Shown: piece by piece, positions 15,692 to 24,781 of the stretch | How the letters are laid out: every line of letters begins with the position of its first letter | How positions within the stretch are numbered: the first letter of the stretch is position 1 | Assembly (NCBI GenBank): GCA_017531225.1 | Contig: JAFXLL010000010.1 | Location: 186,001 to 250,000 of the forward strand | Length of the DNA: 64,000 bases | Reading direction: 5' to 3' | Source: Bacteroidales bacterium | GTDB lineage: Bacteria; Bacteroidota; Bacteroidia; Bacteroidales; F082 | Translations under genes and position numbers: made by a program | Notes under the pieces: generated by a model | Database searches by the model: none | The model's input: only the letters and a program-made list of their open reading frames with translations | What the model was told of the DNA's origin: nothing

Positions 15692-18600
15692 TTAGAACGT
15701 ATTCAAGTCAATCAGACGCATTGCACCGAAGAATTTAATCGTACGTTCGCTGCCGCTGGTGTTGTCCTTTACATGGATCAGGTAGAAACCTGAAGCCACC
15801 GGGGTGTTAGCGAAGTTGGTGAGATCCCAATCGATGGAAGCATCTTCATTATCCTTCTTAAACTGGCGGATCTTAGTACCACTCAGGTTGTAAATGGTAA
15901 CCGTACAGTTGTTTGGAAGGTTCGTGATCTTAACTCTGTTGTTCAGAGCATTCTTTTCGTATGAAGAGTATGCGTAGTAAGGATTAGGAACAACGGTGAT
16001 GAGGTCAAGGTCGCTTTGGGTCTTCTCTGGATCATTGTGTATCGGATTCAGACCTTCGATAGCGAAGCTGTACATCGGATACAGGTTGTTGGTATTCAAC
16101 TCAGGATAGATTGAGTCGAGTCCTACGTAGGAGTAACCTTGCTCGTAAGGATGCGACACGCGGATGCGGATCTTAGCATCATTGCGCTTACCAGTACCGT
16201 CGTCACCCAACCAAGGCATACCTTCAACGCCCATAGGCATACCGATATACTGGACTTGACGCCAGAGATACTGGCTCAAGACACTTTCAACTGAAGGCTT
16301 GTTCTGGAATCTGAAGAGGAGGTTGAAGACGTACTTACCACCATCGTAAGCAGGGCAAGCCAGCTCACCAGGAGCGAACTGAGAAGCAGGAGCATCAGTT
16401 GGGTTATCCATGCCAAAGATATAGACATAGTGACGAGCACCGAACACTTCTTCACCATCGACTGGACGATAGATGGCTGGATCAAGAGTTTGAAAAGCAC
16501 TGCCGTAATCGACAGTAGTCTTTTGCAGCATCGGAGGATTGAACATCATATCACGGCCATTGAGGTCAGAGAGATAGGAATCCTCACCATAGACGATATT
16601 CAGACGAGCGCCTGTTTCAACATCGATGACATAGCCCGGGAACCAACCCATACCCTGTGGGGAGATGAAGTTAGGATCTTCTGGATTGTCACTGATGTAC
16701 ATGGCTGCAGTGTCATTAGCCCAATCGTTGAATGGTTTGCCATCAACCATGTATGGATTACCGTTTTTGTCGATTGAAGCAGCTTTTCTGATGAAGTAAG
16801 GCTTAACACCGTTTTCAGACAGTTTGGGGTCTCTACACATTTCAACAACAGGGCAACGGGTCCACTTAGACTTATCAGAAGTCATCACGATATCAACACT
16901 GCTGAGTCTCTTGAAGTAATCAGTGTGACCGAGAGCGAAGCTGTTCGGAACAGGATAAACTGAATTTGTCTTGGTTGCGCATAGGAAGAATGGAGCCCAT
17001 GTGCCGTTAGCGATCTTTTCGAATGCTTCGTTCGGATCATAAGGCGTCATGTTGTTGTTCATGTTAAAGTCGTTGTAGGCAGTATTGACATTGTCATAAT
17101 ACTTACCGGAACGAATCCAGTTCAATGAAGAGGTAGGCGGGTTATCGTTATCGCGGATACCGTCAAGCCATTTCATGGTACTGTCTTGGAATGACAATGA
17201 AGAAGTGATCAAACCGCTGTTGTTAACAAGGACTTCCTTAGCAACATAGAAGTGCGGGTTGCTCTGGTCGTTGTCATACATATAACCGACATCAACTGGA
17301 CCAACATCATAAGGTTGAGTGATGGTGATTGAAAGACCTCTTTCGATGAACATCTTTTCATCTCCGTAAGCCGTAGTAGTATCGCTCATCATGACTTCGC
17401 CAGACTGCATGTCTTTCAGCATCCAGTGTGAAACCATACGTGAAGCTTCACTACCGGGTTGGCTATTTGCGAGAGAGATTGGTTGAGTCTCATCAATAGG
17501 AAGTTTCACTTGATTATTAGAGGATACATTCTTTGTCTTCACTTCAAACAGAGTGTCGAACCAAAGTGTGTAGTTGGTGGTCTGTACGTTCAGCGGGTCA
17601 ATAACCTTCACATCTAAAGGACCGTAGCCGATCTTATAATTAGGATGATAGATGATCGGGTAATCGGGGTGACCGAAAACGACTTTGTTGCCATTGGCAT
17701 CAATGGAGTTGGCGAGCTTCTTTGAGAAGAGGGTTTCAATATCTTCTTCAGAAAGTTCAAGTTCGTTGCCACCATTACCGACACCAACGATACGCTGGAT
17801 AGCAGGCTTCTGGCCATATTCGCATTGCATCACAGTACCGTTGACGATCTTATGAGGAACGGCGGAGTAGCAAGTGATGTTCTTACGACCTTCGAGGTAA
17901 GGCTTCTGCTGACCATAGAGGCCGAATGCATCGCTGGGCTCTTGTGAATAGGTCATGTAGTTGTTGTAGGCATAAGCCACTGCCATATAATAATAGGTCT
18001 TGTGGTTGATCAGCGCAGCGCTTTCGGAAGTAGAGAACAAGTCCTCGGTAACCACAAAGCTATGAGTAATGCCAGCATCGCCACCTTCAACCTTAAGTGA
18101 AGGAACGATGGCACCAATATGATCATCCCATTCATAGTTGACGAGCTTAGCCACACCGTTCTTAATATCGCATTGGAAGAGCAGACGAGCCTTGGAGTTA
18201 TCGGAGAGTTCATCAGCACCAACTTCATTATTGAGCAGCTGGTAGACTTTATAACCTTCGAAACGATAGTAACGGTCGCACTTCAATGTTGAGTCATCAG
18301 GACGATACTCTGGGATTTCAGGATCTACTTCAGTATAACCTTCTTTATAGTTGTTCGAGATAGCGCTATTAGAGAGATAGACAATGAGTTTCTGGTCGAG
18401 CTCACGGATGGTGAGGTCTGGAGCGCTCGGACCGTCGATAACCTTAAAGCAGTTGTCGAACAGAGCCTGGCACTTATCGTCAGTGACGCGGAGGAGTTCA
18501 ACAGAAGCGAGCGGGCCGCCTGAATTGGCGCGAGCCCACGGCACACCGAAGGTAATGTAGTTAACAGCACCTGGTTCCAGGGTGAAAGGACCAGCGGACT

Positions 18601-20254
18601 GCATGAAACGACGGTCGGCAGGTTCGTTACCAGCTTCGGAGTCGGTCCAATACTTACCATTCTGGTTGTAACCACTCTCTGGAGGAACGCCACCAGTACC
18701 CCAGTTGCACGGGTCAGTGTCGCCAGGGAACATGAAGTCGCAGGCTGGGCCAACGGTACCGGTAACGCCAGGATAAGCGTTGCCACCGTACATCATCTTG
18801 TTACCGTCTTTCCAAATACCTTGAAGCATCAGGTAGTAGTCGGCAGCATATTTCGGGTCACCAGTGTTAGAGTTGTCGTTGTTGTGATAGAGGAAACGGC
18901 GCATACCGAAACGTTCGTCGTCGATGATGCCGTTACCAAAGTTCACACCGTTGATTGATGCGTCGCAGATCTGAGTTGAGTCAATAGCGAAGAACAAGGA
19001 GTCACCGTTAGGAGCAAAACCAATGAATTGGTTATAATCATAGGTGTAGGTGTATTTGGGGTTATCTTGATTATCGGGATCCATGTAAGGACCTTGGAAG
19101 AAGTCGATACCCACCGCCGGAGGTTGGTCGCCGTAGGCTTCGGGTTGACCGCTACCGTCGATAGCTCTACCGTTGTAGCCATAACCAAGACCACGGGCAA
19201 CGTCGCAACCCACATAGTCATCTTGTGCATAACCGAGGTCCACGTCAGTCCAAGGGCAGAAATAGGTACCCTTGAGTTTGTATGTAGAACGGTTGATGAT
19301 TTCGTAGGAGCAGAATGACATGTTGTTGATTTCGTCATTGGTAGCGAATCCGAAAGCTTGTGCACGGATTTCAAGACCGATAGCGGAACCATGTGATTCG
19401 GTGTGTGAGTTACCTTTATCGTTGAACACCCACCACAGAGTTTGGTCACCTTTCAACACCTGGTCGGCGAGGATGGAACCGTGGACTGAACCACCAAGTT
19501 CTTCATCCATTGTAGCGGTCTTGGTGTGGCAGAGTTCATTTTCGATATCGTAATATGGGTAGTCACCCATCATAGGATTATATTCACCGTTCTTGTCGTT
19601 GTCATAGAAAGGAGCCATGTAGTGACTTACGCCTTCGGTGTTACCGCCGACGACTTCCGGGTGAGCCGGCCAATCGGTGATGATCTTAGGAATAGAATAA
19701 TTCGGATCCTCAACAAATTTACCATATCTTGCACCTGGAGCTGGTAAATCGCCTGTGCAGTGGTTGAGGAACTCATCGACTTCAGCGCGGGTGATTTTGA
19801 ACACTTGGTCCCACTGAGCGCAGGTGAACTCGTCGATAGCGGCACCTACAAGGGTCAGAGGGCCAGTCCAGAAGTCGTTACCACCTTTGAGGTCAGGGCC
19901 TTGGCGGAAACGCACTGCAGCGCATTTCAACTGGTTGTTGATGTCGAGACCGGCAATCCAAAGAGCACCGGCGAACAGGGAGGTTGCAGAACCGTTGGCA
20001 GGGATAAAGTACTGGGCTCCGATACCACCGGGGAGGTCCCACCACATATCACCACCAGCATTAATACGTGTTCTGACGTTGTTGATGTTCAACCATTCAA
20101 AAGCAGATGATGGAGAACATCCGGCTGTAGTCTGTTTCAGTTCGTTGGAACCTCTGTCGTTTCCACCGTCACCAACATAGACGTGAGCCTTTCCGGAAAT
20201 TGTAGCACCCATCATAAGGAGTGCGACAAACATTAGACGTGCTATATTCTTCAT
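15692..20254 (-). CDS. Giant secreted surface protein, probable T9SS client
   Basis: A 1520-aa exported protein with a signal peptide at residues 1-23. Residues about 97-133 (ALWIAGLDINNQLKCAAVRF and GNDFWTGPL) match a block I know from long Bacteroidetes T9SS-exported proteins. An Asp/Asn-rich segment at 217-226 (YDNDKNGEYN) resembles a calcium loop. KTYYYMAVAYAYNN near residue 765 suggests a fibronectin III-like domain. The C-terminus (VTIYNLSGTKIRQF, then SGFYLIHVKDNTSG) resembles a sorting domain but continues about 18 residues further, so is not a standard type A end. Middle gene of an operon with a TonB-dependent receptor upstream and a PorV/PorQ barrel downstream, 38-39 bases apart. 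Function unknown; surface display inferred. Confidence 0.8.
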   Translation of the reverse strand: MKNIARLMFVALLMMGATISGKAHVYVGDGGNDRGSNELKQTTAGCSPSSAFEWLNINNVRTRINAGGDMWWDLPGGIGAQYFIPANGSATSLFAGALWIAGLDINNQLKCAAVRFRQGPDLKGGNDFWTGPLTLVGAAIDEFTCAQWDQVFKITRAEVDEFLNHCTGDLPAPGARYGKFVEDPNYSIPKIITDWPAHPEVVGGNTEGVSHYMAPFYDNDKNGEYNPMMGDYPYYDIENELCHTKTATMDEELGGSVHGSILADQVLKGDQTLWWVFNDKGNSHTESHGSAIGLEIRAQAFGFATNDEINNMSFCSYEIINRSTYKLKGTYFCPWTDVDLGYAQDDYVGCDVARGLGYGYNGRAIDGSGQPEAYGDQPPAVGIDFFQGPYMDPDNQDNPKYTYTYDYNQFIGFAPNGDSLFFAIDSTQICDASINGVNFGNGIIDDERFGMRRFLYHNNDNSNTGDPKYAADYYLMLQGIWKDGNKMMYGGNAYPGVTGTVGPACDFMFPGDTDPCNWGTGGVPPESGYNQNGKYWTDSEAGNEPADRRFMQSAGPFTLEPGAVNYITFGVPWARANSGGPLASVELLRVTDDKCQALFDNCFKVIDGPSAPDLTIRELDQKLIVYLSNSAISNNYKEGYTEVDPEIPEYRPDDSTLKCDRYYRFEGYKVYQLLNNEVGADELSDNSKARLLFQCDIKNGVAKLVNYEWDDHIGAIVPSLKVEGGDAGITHSFVVTEDLFSTSESAALINHKTYYYMAVAYAYNNYMTYSQEPSDAFGLYGQQKPYLEGRKNITCYSAVPHKIVNGTVMQCEYGQKPAIQRIVGVGNGGNELELSEEDIETLFSKKLANSIDANGNKVVFGHPDYPIIYHPNYKIGYGPLDVKVIDPLNVQTTNYTLWFDTLFEVKTKNVSSNNQVKLPIDETQPISLANSQPGSEASRMVSHWMLKDMQSGEVMMSDTTTAYGDEKMFIERGLSITITQPYDVGPVDVGYMYDNDQSNPHFYVAKEVLVNNSGLITSSLSFQDSTMKWLDGIRDNDNPPTSSLNWIRSGKYYDNVNTAYNDFNMNNNMTPYDPNEAFEKIANGTWAPFFLCATKTNSVYPVPNSFALGHTDYFKRLSSVDIVMTSDKSKWTRCPVVEMCRDPKLSENGVKPYFIRKAASIDKNGNPYMVDGKPFNDWANDTAAMYISDNPEDPNFISPQGMGWFPGYVIDVETGARLNIVYGEDSYLSDLNGRDMMFNPPMLQKTTVDYGSAFQTLDPAIYRPVDGEEVFGARHYVYIFGMDNPTDAPASQFAPGELACPAYDGGKYVFNLLFRFQNKPSVESVLSQYLWRQVQYIGMPMGVEGMPWLGDDGTGKRNDAKIRIRVSHPYEQGYSYVGLDSIYPELNTNNLYPMYSFAIEGLNPIHNDPEKTQSDLDLITVVPNPYYAYSSYEKNALNNRVKITNLPNNCTVTIYNLSGTKIRQFKKDNEDASIDWDLTNFANTPVASGFYLIHVKDNTSGSERTIKFFGAMRLIDLNTF

Positions 20255-20292
20255 ATTAACTGTGATTTTCGTTATTGTTCTACCATCATTTA

Positions 20293-23200
20293 TTAGAAGT
20301 TAAAGCTGGCGCCAATCTTAATCTGACGAGGTGTCGAGTAGTTGCCACCATTGTTCACATAGATGCGGTACATGTCGATAAATGCTTGAGGATCCAACTG
20401 GTTGTTGATTTCCTGTGCATACTTTGAAGAGGTGAGATAACCATCGTCATCAGGATTACCAGTAGCGTTGTAAACATTCAGGATGTTCTTGGAGTTGAGG
20501 AGGTTCGTTATGTTAACATAGACATTGACGAAAGCCTCGCGACCAGTCTTTCCTTCCTTATTGCCACCCAAGTTGAAGTAGAAGTCCTTGTCAACACGGA
20601 GGTCGATCTTGAATGAAGCAGGCATTCTTGAACCGAAGTAGGTACCTTCGAGCAAGCTAGCACCACCAGAGATCGGGGAAATGACGGTACGTGAAGCAGT
20701 GTAAGGAGCACCTGAACCACCAGTAACTGTCATAGCGACACCTGCGTTAGCCAAAATTTGCAGCGGGCTCTTGCCTGACTTTTCGCGGTTGATGACAGGA
20801 CCATCATACTTCTTATCAGAACCGAAGCGGTAGTCAACGGTGAGGCTGAGTGCGTGACGGCGGTCAAAGCCGGTCGGGAAGGTTGATCTCAAGTTCGGCA
20901 CACCAGCGTTGATCAAAGCGGCAGCGGTCGAAGTAGAAGCACCAGTCATGTTAGCATACTGCAAGGTATAGTTGGCACGAATACGGATGTTCTTGGTACG
21001 ACGGAGGTCATATTCAGCGGTAAGACCCTTGGTGGTACCGAAGTCGAGGTTGCTGTAGGAGGTGTAGTCCTTAGGATAAGCACCAGTCAGACGGTACATC
21101 TGGATCATGTTACGGATCTCACGATAGTAAGCGGTAATGGTGAAGGATGAAGTGTTGTTGATCTTCTGGGTGAAACCGAGTTCATAGTCAACAGTCTGCA
21201 TCGGCTTCAAGTTCGGGTTAGCGATAGCGCCGGAGATATCATTAAAATAATAATAGGTGAGCGGGGTGATGAAATATGAACTTGAAGGACGCTGTGTCAA
21301 CACATCGTAGTGTGCGAAGAACAAAGCTTCATCAGAAATCGGGAATGAGAAGGAGATACGAGGCATGAAAGTCCAGCTGGGCTTGTAGTCTTCGAATGAC
21401 TCCTTGTCGACTCTCTGCTGGTCGGCCTTGACCAACCATGGGGAGATACCTGAACCCTTATCCAACACAGTGGGTGAAGAAATCAGGGCACCGTCGGCAT
21501 TGTACCAGTTGGTACCAGAACGGTAACCGACGATTTCTTGAATATCAGAAACTTTATTCACATAAACTGCGTAGTCGTCACCGATGTTGCTCGGAGGAGT
21601 GACATCCAGTCCTGAGTTGTCAATATGGATGACACCGTCGGCATTCTTCAGATCGCCCACAGTCTTATAGTCATATAGGATAAACTGATCTTTCAGCACG
21701 AACTGGTTAGCATCGAAACGGTCAGCACGGATACCGATTTGGAAGATAAGGTCTTTGAAAGCGAACTTATCTTGGATATAACCGGCAGTGTAGATCGGCT
21801 GACTTGATGCAACTGGACGTGCAAGGAAGGTGTTGCCGTTAGCATCAGTCATCTCCTTGGTGAAAAAGTCGTCGAGAGTAGGACGCTCGCTCCAGCCTTG
21901 CTTTTTACCATCGTAGGTGTAGCCATAGTATGACACATACAAGTTACCGTCACGGGTGAGTTCATCAGGTGAGAACATGCTGATGTTGAGACCACCGTTA
22001 ACGTGACCGTCGGTGTGCAACACGCCGTTTGCATCATAGTAGGAGATGGAGTTGTCATCGAAGTTATAGGAGTCGATGAGGATGTATTCTGTTCCGTTAA
22101 TCGGGAGACCCATAGCTTTACGGAGGTTCTTGTCGAACACATACTGAGCGTCAGCATCGTAGTATCTGTTGTAACGGATAGTATCGACAGTGCCATAATG
22201 TTCAATTGCATACGGGTTATCCACATCCAACTCTGAGATATGGGCGTTGACCAAACCGCGCATGAGAGTCCAGTAATCACTGCTGTAGCTCATGCCGCTG
22301 GTGTTACGCTGTTCGTATTGGAAACCGAGTTTCACTTCGTGTGAGCTCTCACCAGTACCAATGGTCATGGAGGCGTTGACGTTAAGTGAAATCTGGTCGC
22401 TGACGTACTTGCTATAGTTGTCCATCAAGGTACCAGGAGCGGCATACAAACCATAGATGGATGGAGCGCTTCTACCGTTCAACAGACCACCGTTGAGTTG
22501 GAGGTCGGTAAAGTTGTCATAATAACCTTGAGCGCCATAGATACCATAGAGGTCATAAACGTTCTGGGTATACTTAGCCAACAGCGGGTTGAATTGTGAA
22601 GCCTCGAAGGTAACCAAAGTATCATAGTCCCAGGAGTTCAGCACCATCACATTGGTAAAGTTCTGGTAAGAACCATCAGCCATAAGAACTGAGTCAACAT
22701 TGCCCAGTTGATAGGTAGGAGTCTTGTAGGTGGTGAAGCGACCGAGGTTGCCGTATGCGAAGACGTTGTTCCAAAGATCAGGATCGCCTGCCTCGTTGTT
22801 GTAACGGGTGTAGTCGGCTTGGATGCTATAGTAGAAGTTACGAATCAGAGAAGTGCTTTCAGGAGCCGTGGGGAAGCGCTGGGTGAAGCGGACATAACCA
22901 CGGATGGTGTTATCCTTTTCAATCGAGTTCTTAGCGGTATTGAAGTAGGAGTACGAACGAGCGAAGTTGTGATACATGCTACGATAGTACGAACCGCCGA
23001 TGGTGAGGTTGATGGTCTCGGTTGTACGGACGTTGATATTACCTGAGAGGTTGATTGACCAGTTGCTCGTATTGGTGGAGTACTTTGAGTAAACCAAATC
23101 TTCTTTCTTCACGAAGGAAGCCTTCTGGTAGGTACCTGAACCGATGCCTGAAGGAATGAGCGGGTTCTCAGAAATAGCTTTGTACAAAGAGTCGTTAACG

Positions 23201-24063
23201 GTGTAGAAACCAGTTGCTGAGAGGGCACCAACTCTATTGTAGGCGAGGTCACCTGCGAGGAAGAAGCCCAGCAAAGCTGTTTCATCGTTCTTACCCTTGA
23301 TGAGCGGTCCCTGGAGGTTGAAGCCCAAACGATTGCGGCCATAACCTTCAACTGAAGTTTCCAACTCGATACCGGCACCGAAGGTACGGCTCGGGCCCTT
23401 GGTGGTCACGTTGATGATACCACCCATAGCATCACCGTACATAGCGGGTGTACCACCCAAGATGACGTCCACCTGGTCGATAGCGCCCTGAGGCACGCTG
23501 GAGTTACCGATGACCTTAACACCGTCGATGTAGGTCACAGCGCCTTCACGTGAACCACGGATACTACCGACTTCACCGTCAGCCGAATACACACCACCAA
23601 CGGTGGAGGCAACGCCTGATGCGGAACGGTTAGGCAGTTTTGCGATTTCCTCTGCAGTGATGGATGCACCGGAAGTAGTGTTATCCTTCGAAATCAGAGG
23701 CACTTCGTAATCGATGACCGTGACTTCCGTCAAGCTGATGGCGCCACTTTGCATCTTAATGTTCCAATCGGTGATCTTGTTAGCAGGAATAACGATGCCG
23801 TTCAAGACATAGTTGTTGTAACCAACGAAGCTCGCCTTCAAATCATACGTTCCCGGAGGAATAGGGTTGATGTCGTAGTTACCATCGAAATCCGAAGTTG
23901 CACCGCCGACCATCGTACCGCCTTTTTCAAGGACGATGTTTGCGAATGACACGGGCTCTCCCGTTTCATCGGTAACCTTTCCTTTGAGTCGTCCTTGCTG
24001 AGCGAAAGCTAACGTGCACGTTGCCATCACAATTGCAAGGGTCATTAGTAAATTTCTAAACAT
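20293..24063 (-). CDS. TonB-dependent outer-membrane receptor
   Basis: A 1256-aa receptor: signal peptide ending TLAFAQ (about residue 21), a carboxypeptidase-regulatory-like domain (GRLKGKVTDETGEPVSFANI onward, about 24-110), a plug domain (ITAEEIAKLPNRS through GGIINVTTKG, about 135-220) and a long 22-strand-type barrel ending in the terminal aromatic (GASFNF). EVTVIDYEVPLI before the plug is the likely TonB-box region. It imports a substrate across the outer membrane using TonB/ExbBD energy. There is no SusD partner; instead it leads an operon with the 1520-aa secreted protein and a PorV/PorQ barrel. Substrate unknown. Confidence 0.92.
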   Translation of the reverse strand: MFRNLLMTLAIVMATCTLAFAQQGRLKGKVTDETGEPVSFANIVLEKGGTMVGGATSDFDGNYDINPIPPGTYDLKASFVGYNNYVLNGIVIPANKITDWNIKMQSGAISLTEVTVIDYEVPLISKDNTTSGASITAEEIAKLPNRSASGVASTVGGVYSADGEVGSIRGSREGAVTYIDGVKVIGNSSVPQGAIDQVDVILGGTPAMYGDAMGGIINVTTKGPSRTFGAGIELETSVEGYGRNRLGFNLQGPLIKGKNDETALLGFFLAGDLAYNRVGALSATGFYTVNDSLYKAISENPLIPSGIGSGTYQKASFVKKEDLVYSKYSTNTSNWSINLSGNINVRTTETINLTIGGSYYRSMYHNFARSYSYFNTAKNSIEKDNTIRGYVRFTQRFPTAPESTSLIRNFYYSIQADYTRYNNEAGDPDLWNNVFAYGNLGRFTTYKTPTYQLGNVDSVLMADGSYQNFTNVMVLNSWDYDTLVTFEASQFNPLLAKYTQNVYDLYGIYGAQGYYDNFTDLQLNGGLLNGRSAPSIYGLYAAPGTLMDNYSKYVSDQISLNVNASMTIGTGESSHEVKLGFQYEQRNTSGMSYSSDYWTLMRGLVNAHISELDVDNPYAIEHYGTVDTIRYNRYYDADAQYVFDKNLRKAMGLPINGTEYILIDSYNFDDNSISYYDANGVLHTDGHVNGGLNISMFSPDELTRDGNLYVSYYGYTYDGKKQGWSERPTLDDFFTKEMTDANGNTFLARPVASSQPIYTAGYIQDKFAFKDLIFQIGIRADRFDANQFVLKDQFILYDYKTVGDLKNADGVIHIDNSGLDVTPPSNIGDDYAVYVNKVSDIQEIVGYRSGTNWYNADGALISSPTVLDKGSGISPWLVKADQQRVDKESFEDYKPSWTFMPRISFSFPISDEALFFAHYDVLTQRPSSSYFITPLTYYYFNDISGAIANPNLKPMQTVDYELGFTQKINNTSSFTITAYYREIRNMIQMYRLTGAYPKDYTSYSNLDFGTTKGLTAEYDLRRTKNIRIRANYTLQYANMTGASTSTAAALINAGVPNLRSTFPTGFDRRHALSLTVDYRFGSDKKYDGPVINREKSGKSPLQILANAGVAMTVTGGSGAPYTASRTVISPISGGASLLEGTYFGSRMPASFKIDLRVDKDFYFNLGGNKEGKTGREAFVNVYVNITNLLNSKNILNVYNATGNPDDDGYLTSSKYAQEINNQLDPQAFIDMYRIYVNNGGNYSTPRQIKIGASFNF

Positions 24064-24130
24064 ACCTTTTGATTTTATGTTATACTTCCATTTTGATTGC
24101 AGTTTGTTACAGTATGCACTAAAAAGGCTT

Positions 24131-24138
24131 CAAAATTA
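24131..24138 (-). promoter_or_regulatory. Possible -7 element TAATTTTG for the TonB-receptor operon
   Basis: Minus-strand TAATTTTG fits TAnnTTTG and would give a leader of about 65 bases. The surrounding 259 bases between the divergent genes are very A+T-rich, so chance matches are likely. I see no gene in this gap. Confidence 0.35.
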
Positions 24139-24310
24139 TAAACTTTTTGGAACGCACACAAGAAATTTTGATTTTTAGTGCCATTTTTACTCTCATAAAA
24201 ATTTTAACACTTATTGAAAGCAATGAAAATTAGTGCTTTATATAAGAATCAGAAATAGACGAAAAACAAAAAAGATTTGAGGTTATGATACCTATTTTAA
24301 TTAATACAGC

Positions 24311-24319
24311 TATCTTTGC
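24311..24319 (+). promoter_or_regulatory. -7 element TATCTTTGC, 3 bases before ATG
   Basis: TATCTTTGC-AGC-ATG: the -7 element ends three bases before the lipoprotein start codon, predicting a leaderless transcript. Confidence 0.7.
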
Positions 24320-24322
24320 AGC

Positions 24323-24781
24323 ATGAAAAGGATAATCATCATCGTAGTTTTACTTATGGTTTCGGCAGGATTGCCGAGTTGCCACAGCGAATGGGAGAAT
24401 CCTAATCGCCTGACGGCCATTGTGGATTTCACCATCTACCCCAACTCCATTAGGGAATATGAACTCAATAACCCAGGCGGATTCAAATACTATTCATCCG
24501 ATCCCGAGAGCAACAGCCGAGGCATCCTCGTATATCGCGTTGACATGACCGAGTTCAGGGTTTGGGACCGACTGCCCCCAAACAGCCCTAACACTTGTTG
24601 CAACGACGAGGGAGAGTGCTCCCGTTTGGTAGCTGATGGCCTATTTGTCTTGGATAACTGTAACAATATCACTTACAACATCTTGGACGGAACCGTGTTT
24701 GAAGGAGAAGGAAGGTATCGCCTCTACCCCTACACTTACATGTTTGACGGAACGGCTTTGAGAATCACCTCCTACTATTGA
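24323..24781 (+). CDS. Small lipoprotein, possibly a Rieske-like fold without cluster ligands
   Basis: 152 aa with a signal peptide and lipobox-like LPSC (Cys near residue 20). The order of short strand blocks (VDFTIYPNSIREYELN, GGFKYY, GILVYR, FRVWDRLPPNSP, a Cys pair, LFVLDNCNN, ILDGTVFEGEGRYRLYPY) resembles a family of small Bacteroidetes lipoproteins with a Rieske-like fold. The CxH pairs that bind a 2Fe-2S cluster are absent; the Cys residues (CCNDEGEC) are arranged differently. So an electron-transfer role is unlikely without other evidence. Its stop overlaps the stop of the facing DAHP synthase gene. Probably leaderless. Confidence 0.75.
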   Translation: MKRIIIIVVLLMVSAGLPSCHSEWENPNRLTAIVDFTIYPNSIREYELNNPGGFKYYSSDPESNSRGILVYRVDMTEFRVWDRLPPNSPNTCCNDEGECSRLVADGLFVLDNCNNITYNILDGTVFEGEGRYRLYPYTYMFDGTALRITSYY

